From contig NC_067205.1 in assembly GCF_026262505.1 (NCBI RefSeq), positions 15,066,001-15,130,000 on the forward strand: a DNA stretch of 64,000 bases, given 5' to 3'. The notes beneath the pieces are model-generated. The model did no database searches, was not told the origin of the DNA, and saw only the letters and a program-made list of their open reading frames with translations. A program made the position numbers and the translations under genes. Every line of letters begins with the position of its first letter. Positions within the stretch are counted from its first letter, which is position 1. Source of the DNA: Trichomonas vaginalis G3. Its lineage: Eukaryota > Parabasalia > Trichomonadida > Trichomonadidae. Below, piece after piece: positions 55,247 through 64,000 of this stretch.

Positions 55247-57001
55247 TTACAATCGTATACAAGGCATAAAATGAGCCTGTGAAGGCAAACAGTCCTTTTC
55301 ATTAACAACAGAGGACTTAAACTTACTGTGGTCATGCTTAAATCCATTAAGAACTGCACATTGTGATAAAGCGACCCACATATCAACTCTATCAACTTTT
55401 TTATCCTTTTTATCAACAAAATCTGGTAGAACAGCATCTGTCTTTCTTCCCAGATTGAGAATTTCCTGAAGAGCAGTAGTAATTCCTTTGTCTTCGCAAC
55501 TTACATTGTTTGAATTCTTCAATTTGATCATTACAGGGGTAAAAACGTCAGTAACAGTCTTGGAAAACATCTTAACCCACTTCGGCTGTGTCGGTGGCTT
55601 GAAAATTGCCAAAATTCGATTATTAACTTTGATATTTTCGGCTTTTAGAAGGTTTGCAAGGAAGTTACATATTCTCTCGACCTTAGATGTCGTTAATATG
55701 TGGGTTGTTGCGTCCATTGTCACTAACAAAGTTTCTAAAAATGGCAATTCTTTTGTTCCGCGCGTTCTAGGCCAGTATTTATCAAGAGCGGTATATACAT
55801 CGTTATCTGTTAGCTTGGAGACCTTGCATCTGCCAATAGAATTGAAAGAAAGCAGTTGAGAATTTGCAGATTTTGTTTGCTTCAAGATCGGCTTGTCAAA
55901 TGATCCTTTCTTGGCTCCATCTCTTAGTTTGGGAAGGATTTGGTTCTGATCTTGGCTGACAGAAAGTAATCCGACAACAAATCCGTTAAATGAGCTTGCA
56001 AACGTCGAATAATACTGGGAAGACAATAGCGGAAGTGCTGCGTATTGAACAACCTTGTTGAAGGCGGACGGAGGCCTTTGGTTCGTCTTCTGGTATAATG
56101 TAACTAATAATTGAAGCAAAGGAGTGGCGCAGTAAGGAGGAGAGATGTCATTGACGATGCCCATGAGTTGGTCACCTGCTGCTTTGGTAATGGTATGAAA
56201 ATAATCGAGTCTTTTGTCGAGAATTAATTTCAAAAAAGATAATAACTTTCCTCGGACGTTTGGATCGGGGAGATTGGTCAGGTATACGGCTCGCTTGATT
56301 ACATCCGTTGTAAGGCATTTGTCATTTGGAAAATATGTGACATATTTATTTAAAATTTGAAATGCAAGGCTTAAATGAGGCCACATTGGGTCAATGATCT
56401 GAACTGTATACATAAATGAAGAAAACTTTGATGGAAAGCGCGGTTCTTGATCAAAAATGTTTGTATATAAAACTTTCCAAATTAATTGACGAGATGTTGA
56501 TGATAACTGTGTAGATTTCTCTGGGTTATCGAATAATGTGCACAATTCGCGTAGTACTGTAGTCTTCTGCTCTCTCAATGTTGAAACACAAGGATCACAA
56601 CTATCAAAATCATAAATATCTGTGCATATATTTAATTTATATTTCAATATTCTTTCAAAGGATGCGTCTGAAACATCAGGTAGAATGTCATTTTCGAAAT
56701 TTACGAGTGTTGATGAAAAAAAGTTTCGACTCGAAGTAATTGCTAAAGTTAATGGAATCTTTTCTTCAGGAGACATATCATTGATCGTATCACTTGCGAA
56801 TTCTGATAGAGAAATGTTTTCTCGAGTCTCTTCTTCCGGTTTATACTGAGGTATTGTTTCAGATCTCGTTATTGGAGCTGGATTGAGCAATAATGGGTTT
56901 GCGAACTTATATTGTTTGCGCTTGGATAAGCTAAATCTGTTAAAACTTCGATTAGAAAAGGAAGAAAGATTCATATCTTTCCAGTTCCTTTTCATCATCA
57001 T
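55247..57001 (-). CDS. PP2A regulatory subunit, B56 (B') type
   Basis: A 584-aa HEAT-like protein expected to direct the PP2A phosphatase to substrates. Family marks are LREQKTTVLRELCTLFDN near residue 150, DPMWPHLSLAFQILNKYVTY about 205-225 (B56: WPHLQLVYEF), then LTNLPDPNVRGKLLSFLK (B56: LFDSEDPRERDFLK), and DVYTALDKYWPRTRGTKELP about 415-435 (B56: LLKYWPKTHSPKE) followed by a Lys-rich tail. The N-terminal 100 residues are Ser-rich and probably disordered. The fold's acidic substrate groove cannot be judged. The start is in a run of ATGs (MMMKRNWKD); any of the first three could be used. Confidence 0.85.
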   Translation of the reverse strand: MMMKRNWKDMNLSSFSNRSFNRFSLSKRKQYKFANPLLLNPAPITRSETIPQYKPEEETRENISLSEFASDTINDMSPEEKIPLTLAITSSRNFFSSTLVNFENDILPDVSDASFERILKYKLNICTDIYDFDSCDPCVSTLREQKTTVLRELCTLFDNPEKSTQLSSTSRQLIWKVLYTNIFDQEPRFPSKFSSFMYTVQIIDPMWPHLSLAFQILNKYVTYFPNDKCLTTDVIKRAVYLTNLPDPNVRGKLLSFLKLILDKRLDYFHTITKAAGDQLMGIVNDISPPYCATPLLQLLVTLYQKTNQRPPSAFNKVVQYAALPLLSSQYYSTFASSFNGFVVGLLSVSQDQNQILPKLRDGAKKGSFDKPILKQTKSANSQLLSFNSIGRCKVSKLTDNDVYTALDKYWPRTRGTKELPFLETLLVTMDATTHILTTSKVERICNFLANLLKAENIKVNNRILAIFKPPTQPKWVKMFSKTVTDVFTPVMIKLKNSNNVSCEDKGITTALQEILNLGRKTDAVLPDFVDKKDKKVDRVDMWVALSQCAVLNGFKHDHSKFKSSVVNEKDCLPSQAHFMPCIRL

Positions 57002-57918
57002 TAAAAAAAATTTTTTTTACATGGCACGGAAGTAAAAGTGAAAATTTTATTATATATTAATTGCACAAATAAAACACTTCAATATGTAACCATACTTCTA
57101 TTTGAGAGTGATTGAAAATCTTTTCTCTTAATTTTTTATAATTTGTATTTGCAGTCTGTAATAGATTATTAATATTAATACTTAAGTCCATATTTTCATT
57201 GAAAAGTTCGTTTTTGAGAAAAATCTATTTCAAAATGAACGCCATATTAACAGAAATAGATGATATATTAATTTTTCAGTAATCGGAAGCTTATTCAAAT
57301 TATTGAAATGGATTCAAAAGTAGATTTCACAGATTAACATGTAACTAACAAACCTTACATTTTATACTTCAATATTTTTATCAAAAAAAATTAAGAGGAA
57401 TTGTCGAACTTTTTAATTATTGAAATTAAATAGTCCTTATTAACATATCTGAAAATTGATTTTTCATTGAAAATTGTTTTCAGAACATAAACCCTCAGAA
57501 GTTTAAGGACTATATTTTGTTTGAATTTTGCATATTAATATGATCTTGACACAAGAACTTTGCAAAAAACGGTAATTATTTTTCAGAAGAGGAGGGCCAT
57601 AGAAAAATTTCACCGTACGAAATCATGATTATTCTTTCATGACTCCCCATAAGCCATGCATTCAAATCAATAGGTAATCCGCTCGAATATTCGCATATGG
57701 ACGGTGAACATATTTTTACACGCCTATTTTCACAAATCTTTTCAATTTTTCTGAGGGCCCCGGCAAGATAAATAAATAAACACCGATCAATCGGTAGATA
57801 TGATCCAAATTCATATGATCAAAATGAGATCTAATGAAAAATAATAAAAACTTTACTTTAATTTTAATATAACAAATCAACATCAAAAAAAAATTCAAAA
57901 AAAATTCAAAAATAAAAC
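57002..57918. other. Intergenic; a slightly GC-richer patch at 57590-57780
   Basis: No protein gene seen. The patch includes GAGGAGGGCCATAG, CTTTCATGACTCCCCATAAG, GAGGGCCCCGGC and ACCGATCAATCGGT, and stands out from its AT-rich surroundings. It could hold a small RNA gene; I could not recognise one. Confidence 0.4.
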
Positions 57919-60900
57919 TTAATATCCCAGCTTCTTAATGTAACGAGCGATCAATATAATAATAACTAATGCAAGAATTAGTTCCAAAATATACTCCAAA
58001 TCACTAAATTTGTTTTCATAATTCTTATAATGTTTGTTATCATTATAATTTTGCAAATTCAGCTTTCTCTTAGGCTTTGGTGGTGCTTTCTTTGTCACGA
58101 TTTCGATTATGTCCTCTTCTTCATGACTTTCATCGTCACTTTCTTCTTCATTATTTTCGTATTTTCTTTTTCTTTTTGCGATTCTATTTTCTAATTCTAA
58201 TCTTAGTTTTTCTCTCTTCTTTGCTTTCTTTTGTTCTTCTCTTTCGTATTTTCTGATTTGTTTTCTTATTCTCTTTTTGAGTTCTTTTCTTTCTTTCTCT
58301 GCTTTCTTTTTGAGAATTTGTTCTTTTGTTGTTCCACGACGACCTCCTCTTTTGAGGACATATTTCTTTCCTTCTTCGTCAACAGCTTCTTCCTCCTCTT
58401 TGTTTTCATCATCTTCATCAGAATTATCATTCATAGATTTCTTGGAATCATCGTCATCACTGAAATCATTGAAATAATTTTGATATTTCTTGTATTTTTC
58501 ATCGCAAAAATCAAGAATTTCTTGGATTTCTTCTTTCTTTTCTTCTGGAATTTGTTTTGGTTGAAATCCTAATATTATTTGCATTGCAAGATTATCCATT
58601 TCTGTTGCCATGTTAAGAGGTGTTCTTCCATCATCACATGGATAATTTGGATCAGCGCCATTCTTCATTAGAATGTAAGCAATTTCGTATTCATTCATAA
58701 TAACTGCGTGATAAAGAGCTGTTCTTCTATGGATATCTGATCTTTGTGTATCAGCTTTGTTCTTTAACAAGAAAGATAGCAAACCACTCCTTTGTTCGAA
58801 CGTTGCCAATAAGAGATGAGTGTTTTCTCCATCAACTTTTCTGTTGATGTCATATCCTGTCGATAAAGCATTTGTCAAAACTTCTACGGTTTTGTCAGAA
58901 GAAACTAATTCAATTGGAGTTGTTCCTTCTTCATCAGGAATTGTTAAATCAGCACCAGCAGATATCATCATAGGAAGTATTCTGTATAGATCTTTCTCAA
59001 TGACGATGGAAACCGCTGTAATTCCCTTTGAATTTTGGATATTTACATCGCAACCTCCATTTACAAGTTCTCTAATTGATGCTTCGTTTTTCATTTCGGC
59101 TGCTAAAATAAGAGCGGTTTGTCCTTTGTTGTTTTTGCCGTTTTTGTCGATTCCGCTGTTTATCAACATAGAAATCCAGTCGCTCCTTTTAATACTAACG
59201 GCATAAATTAATAAATTGTCACCTTTTGTCAAATCAACTCTCAAATTTGTGTCTAAACCGTAATTTGACAAAAGTTTGAACAGATCTTTTCTATCACATT
59301 TTACGCACCATGCTGCTAATGGGAACTCATCTTTATCTCTTGTATTCGGATCACTTTTTTCATTAAGAAGTAGTTTTGCTGCATCATAATGATTGTTTTT
59401 GACTGCCAAAGAAAGAGGAGTATCTCCATTGTCATCTTTCAATGTTACATCAGCCATTTTATTAAGTAAATAAATCATTACATTCATTGCACTATAAATT
59501 GCAGCAACATGAAGCATTGTTTGATTGTTTTCATCAGCGAAATCAATTTCAAATCCCAAATCAACGAATTTTTTAACCAACTCCAAATTATCTGTTTTAG
59601 TTGCGATGTGTGCAGGAGTTGTGAAAGAAAGATGTGTCATAAACAAAGCACCTTTATCAATAAGAATATTAATGATCTCTTTCCTGTCAAGCTCCGCTGC
59701 TAACTCGAAACAAGTCATGTGATTCATGTCTAATTCATCCATTAATATTTTATGATCAATTAGAAACGTGACAATTTCTTTATCGTTGCTTCTGACGAAG
59801 TAATGCAAAAGTGTTTGTCCTTGTGCATCTCTTACGTTTATATCTGCACCATGATTCAACAAGAACTCAGCGTTTTCCAAATTCCTTTTTTCCAAAGCGT
59901 AAAAAAGCGGAGAATTCATTTCTTTGTCAACTTGGTTTGGATTCAAATGTATTTTATTGAGTAAATAGTCCAAACCTGTTGTATTGTTTGCCATGGCTGC
60001 ATAGTGCAAAAATGTCTTTCCATCTTTGAACGATTGTCTCAAATTCGGACGGTTTTTCTTTGTCAAAACCGCCGTAATTCTTGGATCTCCTCTTATATAA
60101 GCAACAGCGATTGGCGGAATTCCTTTGTTATCTTCTATGAAGATATCCGCACCTCTTTCAAGTAGTGTTGTTGTATATCTGAAATCGAATTTAAGGAGTG
60201 CTTTGTGGAGTGGAGTTTCTCCAGTAAATGGATGTTTTTTATTTGGATTTGCTCCTTTGTTCAAAAAGAAATCCATCATCAACAAATTTCCATCGACAAC
60301 ACTTGTGTATAAAGGAGAGATCGGATTAGTATTCAAGTCCATTCCGTAAGACATTAATGCTAAAACAGAGTCTTTGTTGCCACTAAATGCCAATGCATTC
60401 AAAACTGTTTCGTTTTTGTCAGTAATTTCACGAAAATCAGCGCCTTCGCTCAAATAGAAGACAACTAACTCATTAATACCTAATATACCGGCAATATACA
60501 ATGGTGTCTCGCCATTCTTTCCTTTGGCATTGACATTACAACCGTTTTTGACCAAAAAGTGACACATTTCATAAAAACCGAATCTTGTCGCGATAATTAG
60601 ACTTGTATCGCCGTTCTCATCCTTGTATTCGTAATCCTGGATATTCTCCATGACGTATTTAGCCAAAGGAACGTATCCTGAACGTGCCGCATAATACAAA
60701 CATTCAGGAGAAAAAATCATATTTGATTTCTTCAAAAATTGAAGGTTCTGGCCTTTTATACAGTCCAAAGGAGTGTATTCTTGGTTGTAGTTGGTCATTA
60801 ACCATGTAAGAATTGTGTTTTTATGATGTGAAATGGCAAATGAAATAATTCCTTCGAAATCACCGCCATTTTTACTGCAATACTCAACAATGTCTTTGTT

Positions 60901-61713
60901 TTCACCAAATACGGCATCGTAAACAACTTGTTTTGTAACTTTGAGTCCTCTTCCGATGAAATAATTAAATGAATCAAATGATCCGTAAAAAGCGGAAAAT
61001 TCGAGGTAGTTGAATGTTCGTTTTGTATTTGAAAATGGAGATGACTCGAATCTTTCCGTTGGATCGAATTTTGCGTCATTTGCAAGGTCAATAACATGAT
61101 CAACGTCATTGCTAATGATATATCCTTGTATTGAGTCGTTCAAATATCCTGTATTGCGTAAATTATCGTAAGTTAGCCAGTATTGATCGAGTAAATCTGC
61201 TCTAACAAGGCTGGCAGCGTTATCTTCTGTATCATCACGAGTTTCGTTGTTTGTAACTGGCGTAAAGCTGAATATATACTGGTATTCAGGATAGTAATGA
61301 GGAATTCCGAGTTCTTTCGCGAAGAAATAGTAAATTCGTTTTTCAATTGAACATCTTTTTCTGGCTTGCTGTAAAGTAATGGAGCCCTTAAGATATAAGG
61401 AATACAAAAGTTGGCCACTTGATATCATAAGTAAAGAGGCCCATAGATAATTTTGAAATCTTTGGGAAACTTCATGGGCAAGATTGACATATGCAGCTCG
61501 ATTTTGAGGCATTTCGTCATTGTAAAAAGAAATTAATGCAGCAACTGCATCAACGCATTGAATATTATCATAAAAATTTACAATGTCGCTTGTTGATATT
61601 CTAACATTCTTTGTACTAACCGAATCAAATATTTGTTGCAATCTCTCTAAGTTTTGAAGATCTAAATTACCTTCTTTCTTATTTTTGTTCTTCCCACCTC
61701 GATTCTTTCTCAT
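57919..61713 (-). CDS. Large ankyrin-repeat membrane protein, 1264 aa
   Basis: An N-terminal region of about 250 residues of the kind found in trichomonad ankyrin proteins (DUF3447-like, FSAFYGSFDSFNYFIGRG), then some 22 ankyrin repeats (e.g. NGETPLYIAGILGINELVVF, NGDTPLSLAVKNNHYDAAKL, DGRTPLNMATEMDNLAMQII). About residues 1100-1220 are strongly charged coiled coil (KKRKYENNEEESDDESHEEE). The last 25 residues form one membrane helix (LELILALVIIILIARYIKKL), a likely tail anchor, so the ankyrin part would face the cytosol. T. vaginalis has hundreds of such proteins; partner unknown. Low-complexity frames on the opposite strand are artefacts. Confidence 0.92.
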   Translation of the reverse strand: MRKNRGGKNKNKKEGNLDLQNLERLQQIFDSVSTKNVRISTSDIVNFYDNIQCVDAVAALISFYNDEMPQNRAAYVNLAHEVSQRFQNYLWASLLMISSGQLLYSLYLKGSITLQQARKRCSIEKRIYYFFAKELGIPHYYPEYQYIFSFTPVTNNETRDDTEDNAASLVRADLLDQYWLTYDNLRNTGYLNDSIQGYIISNDVDHVIDLANDAKFDPTERFESSPFSNTKRTFNYLEFSAFYGSFDSFNYFIGRGLKVTKQVVYDAVFGENKDIVEYCSKNGGDFEGIISFAISHHKNTILTWLMTNYNQEYTPLDCIKGQNLQFLKKSNMIFSPECLYYAARSGYVPLAKYVMENIQDYEYKDENGDTSLIIATRFGFYEMCHFLVKNGCNVNAKGKNGETPLYIAGILGINELVVFYLSEGADFREITDKNETVLNALAFSGNKDSVLALMSYGMDLNTNPISPLYTSVVDGNLLMMDFFLNKGANPNKKHPFTGETPLHKALLKFDFRYTTTLLERGADIFIEDNKGIPPIAVAYIRGDPRITAVLTKKNRPNLRQSFKDGKTFLHYAAMANNTTGLDYLLNKIHLNPNQVDKEMNSPLFYALEKRNLENAEFLLNHGADINVRDAQGQTLLHYFVRSNDKEIVTFLIDHKILMDELDMNHMTCFELAAELDRKEIINILIDKGALFMTHLSFTTPAHIATKTDNLELVKKFVDLGFEIDFADENNQTMLHVAAIYSAMNVMIYLLNKMADVTLKDDNGDTPLSLAVKNNHYDAAKLLLNEKSDPNTRDKDEFPLAAWCVKCDRKDLFKLLSNYGLDTNLRVDLTKGDNLLIYAVSIKRSDWISMLINSGIDKNGKNNKGQTALILAAEMKNEASIRELVNGGCDVNIQNSKGITAVSIVIEKDLYRILPMMISAGADLTIPDEEGTTPIELVSSDKTVEVLTNALSTGYDINRKVDGENTHLLLATFEQRSGLLSFLLKNKADTQRSDIHRRTALYHAVIMNEYEIAYILMKNGADPNYPCDDGRTPLNMATEMDNLAMQIILGFQPKQIPEEKKEEIQEILDFCDEKYKKYQNYFNDFSDDDDSKKSMNDNSDEDDENKEEEEAVDEEGKKYVLKRGGRRGTTKEQILKKKAEKERKELKKRIRKQIRKYEREEQKKAKKREKLRLELENRIAKRKRKYENNEEESDDESHEEEDIIEIVTKKAPPKPKRKLNLQNYNDNKHYKNYENKFSDLEYILELILALVIIILIARYIKKLGY

Positions 61714-62111
61714 TTCGGAAAGAAAAAAAAATTCTTTCTTACATGAAAGAACTTGAATTATTCTTGAAATCTACTCCAAATTGGCAACACTTAAAATACC
61801 TTGAATTATTCTAGAAATTGAAATCAACCACATTAATTAATTGAATTCACTTAATCATCTAGCATAATATGAACAATTTTGGTCGATGCCTTTGTTGTGG
61901 ATGAATCCCTCCCATATTCTCTTTGTTTATGTTTTATATAAACTTATAGGATATTGTGTTACAAATTCTTGATAATTATTTATAAAAAAAAAAGAAGATT
62001 CTTGTAAACAGAATGCTTAGATACAAAGATTAAAGTTTAGTTTTATTAGTATTATAAGATAATAAAAAACAAAAAAATATTATATTAATAAAATTTGAGT
62101 AAAATCCCTTA
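61714..62111. other. Intergenic, no gene seen
   Basis: AT-rich spacer between the ankyrin and propeller genes, which share orientation; it should hold the ankyrin promoter and the 3' end signals of the next gene. Confidence 0.5.
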
Positions 62112-63848
62112 TTAATGGATAATACGTCTGAGTCGCCTAGCAACTGAAGTTTTCCTACGGTGTGGAACTGAAAACTTCAATTGCTTTCTTAATTCAATGG
62201 CATCTTCGTAAATTTCTGAATGACATAAGACATCTTCATCTTCAACAGATTGTTCTTCGTTTAAATCATACTCTTTTGTGGGTTCTTCGTGATCTGATGA
62301 GTCATCTTCACATAAAACGTCTTCTTCTACGGGTTTTTGAGCATTTATTCTCGCATCATACAATAGATATTGTACTATGCAGTCTTCGAATTGTTTTCTT
62401 AATGTATTTACATCTTTTATTAAATTCTTAACATTTGGAAGTTTGAATTTAATAAATTCGGTCAGATCTTTATTGATTTCGGTCATGAGTTCGGATATTA
62501 TCTTCGCTTTCTCTTCTTCAAGGAGTTTTCTGAAAATTTCTGGATCAATTTTAGGAATTTGGGCTTTAGAAACAACTTGTGGCTGATTAATGATCTGTAC
62601 TTGTGTTGGAGGAGCTTGTTGTGGTACTGGCTCGTTCTGTTTGTCTTCTTTTGTGGATTTGATAGGTTGATTTTCTACTTTTTCTGTTTCAGCTGGTTTA
62701 ACTGCAGTACTTTCTTCGACATGTGTTTCTTCTTCATATATATTTGTTGCTTCTGTTTCTGCAACTTTTATCAAAGGAATAATTCTTTGATCTGCCATAA
62801 ACTGAAGAGCTAGTGGATTTGGATATGGTAAGGAGTATTGGTTATGGCCAATTGTATATATTTTGGCTTCAACTTTATCTGAATCCGCTTTCTTTGAATG
62901 GAATATAATTTTATCATCAGAAATATCAATAGAAATGACATCTGAAGGCTTGATTGCTGGAATAGTACCTATCTCTTTAAATAAACTGAGAATTGGGCAT
63001 TGATAAAACTTAATAAATCCGATTTTTGTATTAAAAATGCAAAAAACACAAGAAGTTGTGAAAGTTGCAACATCAAAGTTAATATTATCTGGGATCTGTA
63101 GCGAAAGTGTGTGTTTGCATACAAATGATTTCAATATTTTTCCATCAGCGGAAAAATGTACAATTTGAACAAAAATGATTGATTTGTTGTATATGTCTTG
63201 GGATATAATACCTATGTGAGCTAAGTTAAATGAGAATATCTTTAAAATTCTTTGAAAATTTGGAACAAGAGGTGGAAGTTCTGTTCGAGTTTGTTTATTA
63301 ATAACATTCTGCTTATAAAGTGCATTCCTGGATTTGTATATGATTGTTCCACATGAAATTGCGCAAATATCATCAACAAAAGTATCATCTGAAATTTTTT
63401 GAATTTTATCGGAATCTAGTAAGTATATGCTATTGTTAGATAAGAATAAAGCACTTGGCTGCTTTTCTGATGGAAGCTGGCAAAGATGAGAAATATTTCC
63501 TTCGAAAATAATCTGTTTTAATAGATTAAAACCTTGGTTGTAGATTCTTATTTCTTTTTGATAATATGCGAGTATATATGATGATTTTAGATCTGTTATT
63601 GGGAAAAATTTGTAATTTTTTGAATCAATGTCAATTTTTGAACTCTGGTTTTGCTGTTTATAATATTTGTCATAATATTTGGCATCAGATTGGTCGATTG
63701 TAATAAAATTTGAGGAAAGAAAAATGAAATTAGAAGAATATGAGAGAGAATGAGGATGTTTGAGATAAATATTAGAGTCATATGAAGTGAATGGTTTGAT
63801 TGAAATATCTCCAGCAGTATTATTCTGGCTGGATTGTTTCAATTCCAT
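62112..63848 (-). CDS. Host protein with predicted beta-propeller and coiled coil, 578 aa
   Basis: I prefer the ATG at 63848 (MELKQSSQNNTAGDISIKP) to the frame's earlier ATG, since a TTTTTTCAAATTTTTTT initiator-like run ends there. Residues 1-360 alternate short strands with Ser/Asp turns (e.g. QPSALFLSNNSIYLLDSDK, AISCGTIIYKSRNALYKQ), like a degenerate WD40 propeller. A Pro/Gln-rich linker follows, then a coiled coil (IFRKLLEEEKAKIISELMTE ... LIKDVNTLRKQFEDCIVQY) and an acidic stretch before a basic end (HRRKTSVARRLRRIIH). This layout recalls nucleoporin- or decapping-scaffold proteins, but no family can be named. Confidence 0.7.
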   Translation of the reverse strand: MELKQSSQNNTAGDISIKPFTSYDSNIYLKHPHSLSYSSNFIFLSSNFITIDQSDAKYYDKYYKQQNQSSKIDIDSKNYKFFPITDLKSSYILAYYQKEIRIYNQGFNLLKQIIFEGNISHLCQLPSEKQPSALFLSNNSIYLLDSDKIQKISDDTFVDDICAISCGTIIYKSRNALYKQNVINKQTRTELPPLVPNFQRILKIFSFNLAHIGIISQDIYNKSIIFVQIVHFSADGKILKSFVCKHTLSLQIPDNINFDVATFTTSCVFCIFNTKIGFIKFYQCPILSLFKEIGTIPAIKPSDVISIDISDDKIIFHSKKADSDKVEAKIYTIGHNQYSLPYPNPLALQFMADQRIIPLIKVAETEATNIYEEETHVEESTAVKPAETEKVENQPIKSTKEDKQNEPVPQQAPPTQVQIINQPQVVSKAQIPKIDPEIFRKLLEEEKAKIISELMTEINKDLTEFIKFKLPNVKNLIKDVNTLRKQFEDCIVQYLLYDARINAQKPVEEDVLCEDDSSDHEEPTKEYDLNEEQSVEDEDVLCHSEIYEDAIELRKQLKFSVPHRRKTSVARRLRRIIH

Positions 63849-63934
63849 AAAAAAATTTGAAAAAATAGAGTCAAAAAAGAAATTCAAATAAATCATAGTT
63901 ATAATAATATATTAAAAAACATATTTAATGTGAA

Positions 63935-64000
63935 GGGGTAGTAGCTCACCGGTAGAGCAAGGGATTGCAGATCCCTGGGTAGTCGGTTCGATTCCGGCCT
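63935..64000 (+). tRNA. tRNA-Cys(GCA), cut by the window end
   Basis: GGGGTAG acceptor strand, D arm GCTC...GAGC, anticodon stem AGGGA/TCCCT with loop TTGCAGA (anticodon GCA), variable GGGTA, and T arm GTCGG/CCGGC with TTCGATT. The last bases (CT) begin the 3' acceptor strand; the rest lies beyond the window. A box TAGCTCACCGG and B box GGTTCGATTCC are good, so it looks functional. Confidence 0.95.

Noticed and set aside
58231-58572. Open frames antisense to the charged part of the ankyrin gene
   Set aside because: Phe/Ser-rich mirror translations of Glu/Lys-rich codons; shadows of the real gene.

Overview
The window looks like a parabasalid nuclear genome, most likely Trichomonas vaginalis or a close relative. 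This is inferred from AT-rich intergenic DNA, TCA-type initiator motifs a few bases before host start codons (clearest at the START-domain gene), a long ankyrin protein with the N-terminal region usual in trichomonads, apparently intronless genes, and very large Maverick/Polinton elements. No database search was possible, so the organism and all family calls rest on motif reading.

Layout. 1-1723: host flank with one acidic-repeat protein gene. 1724-25872: Polinton A (24.1 kb), with short terminal inverted repeats and a 5-bp target duplication. It keeps a double-jelly-roll capsid gene, a packaging ATPase and a Dam-like DNA adenine methyltransferase. Its D5-like helicase, integrase and fibre genes are decayed. 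25877-27450: a mosaic of short repeats and a tRNA-like sequence, then the 3' part of a hAT-like transposase. 27451-50033: Polinton B (22.6 kb), flanked by TAGCC and inserted into that hAT gene, with apparently identical 722-bp inverted repeats. It carries capsid, packaging ATPase, protein-primed DNA polymerase, integrase, and collagen-like and phage-tail-fibre-like genes. 50034-51358: the 5' part of the split hAT gene. 51359-53089: gene-free, with traces of a TTAA-type element. 53090-64000: host genes (START lipid-binding protein, a small Lys/Ser-rich protein, a PP2A B56-like subunit, a 1264-aa ankyrin membrane protein, a propeller/coiled-coil protein) and a tRNA-Cys cut by the window end.

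How the parts work together. Both Polintons are virus-like: capsid and minor capsid proteins would build the particle, the ATPase would fill it, fibre and collagen-like proteins would decorate it, and polymerase or helicase plus integrase would copy and insert the DNA. Their capsid genes are far diverged. Yet both carry a nearly identical three-gene cassette (a KilA-N protein, a KilA-N-like/GIY-YIG-like protein, and a CxxC protein). The cassette is embedded in GATC-centred palindromes and in tandem units that each carry the cassette leader plus a conserved 18-21-codon micro-ORF with a 15-bp hairpin. This cassette and its repeats are the best candidate in the window for something undescribed. 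Other notable points are a T-run + TAAATG start signature resembling poxvirus late promoters, GC-rich hairpin inserts read in frame inside several genes, and a swap of replication genes between the two elements. Both Polintons are treated as fossils: A is clearly decayed (more than ten breaks), B is younger with only a few breaks.
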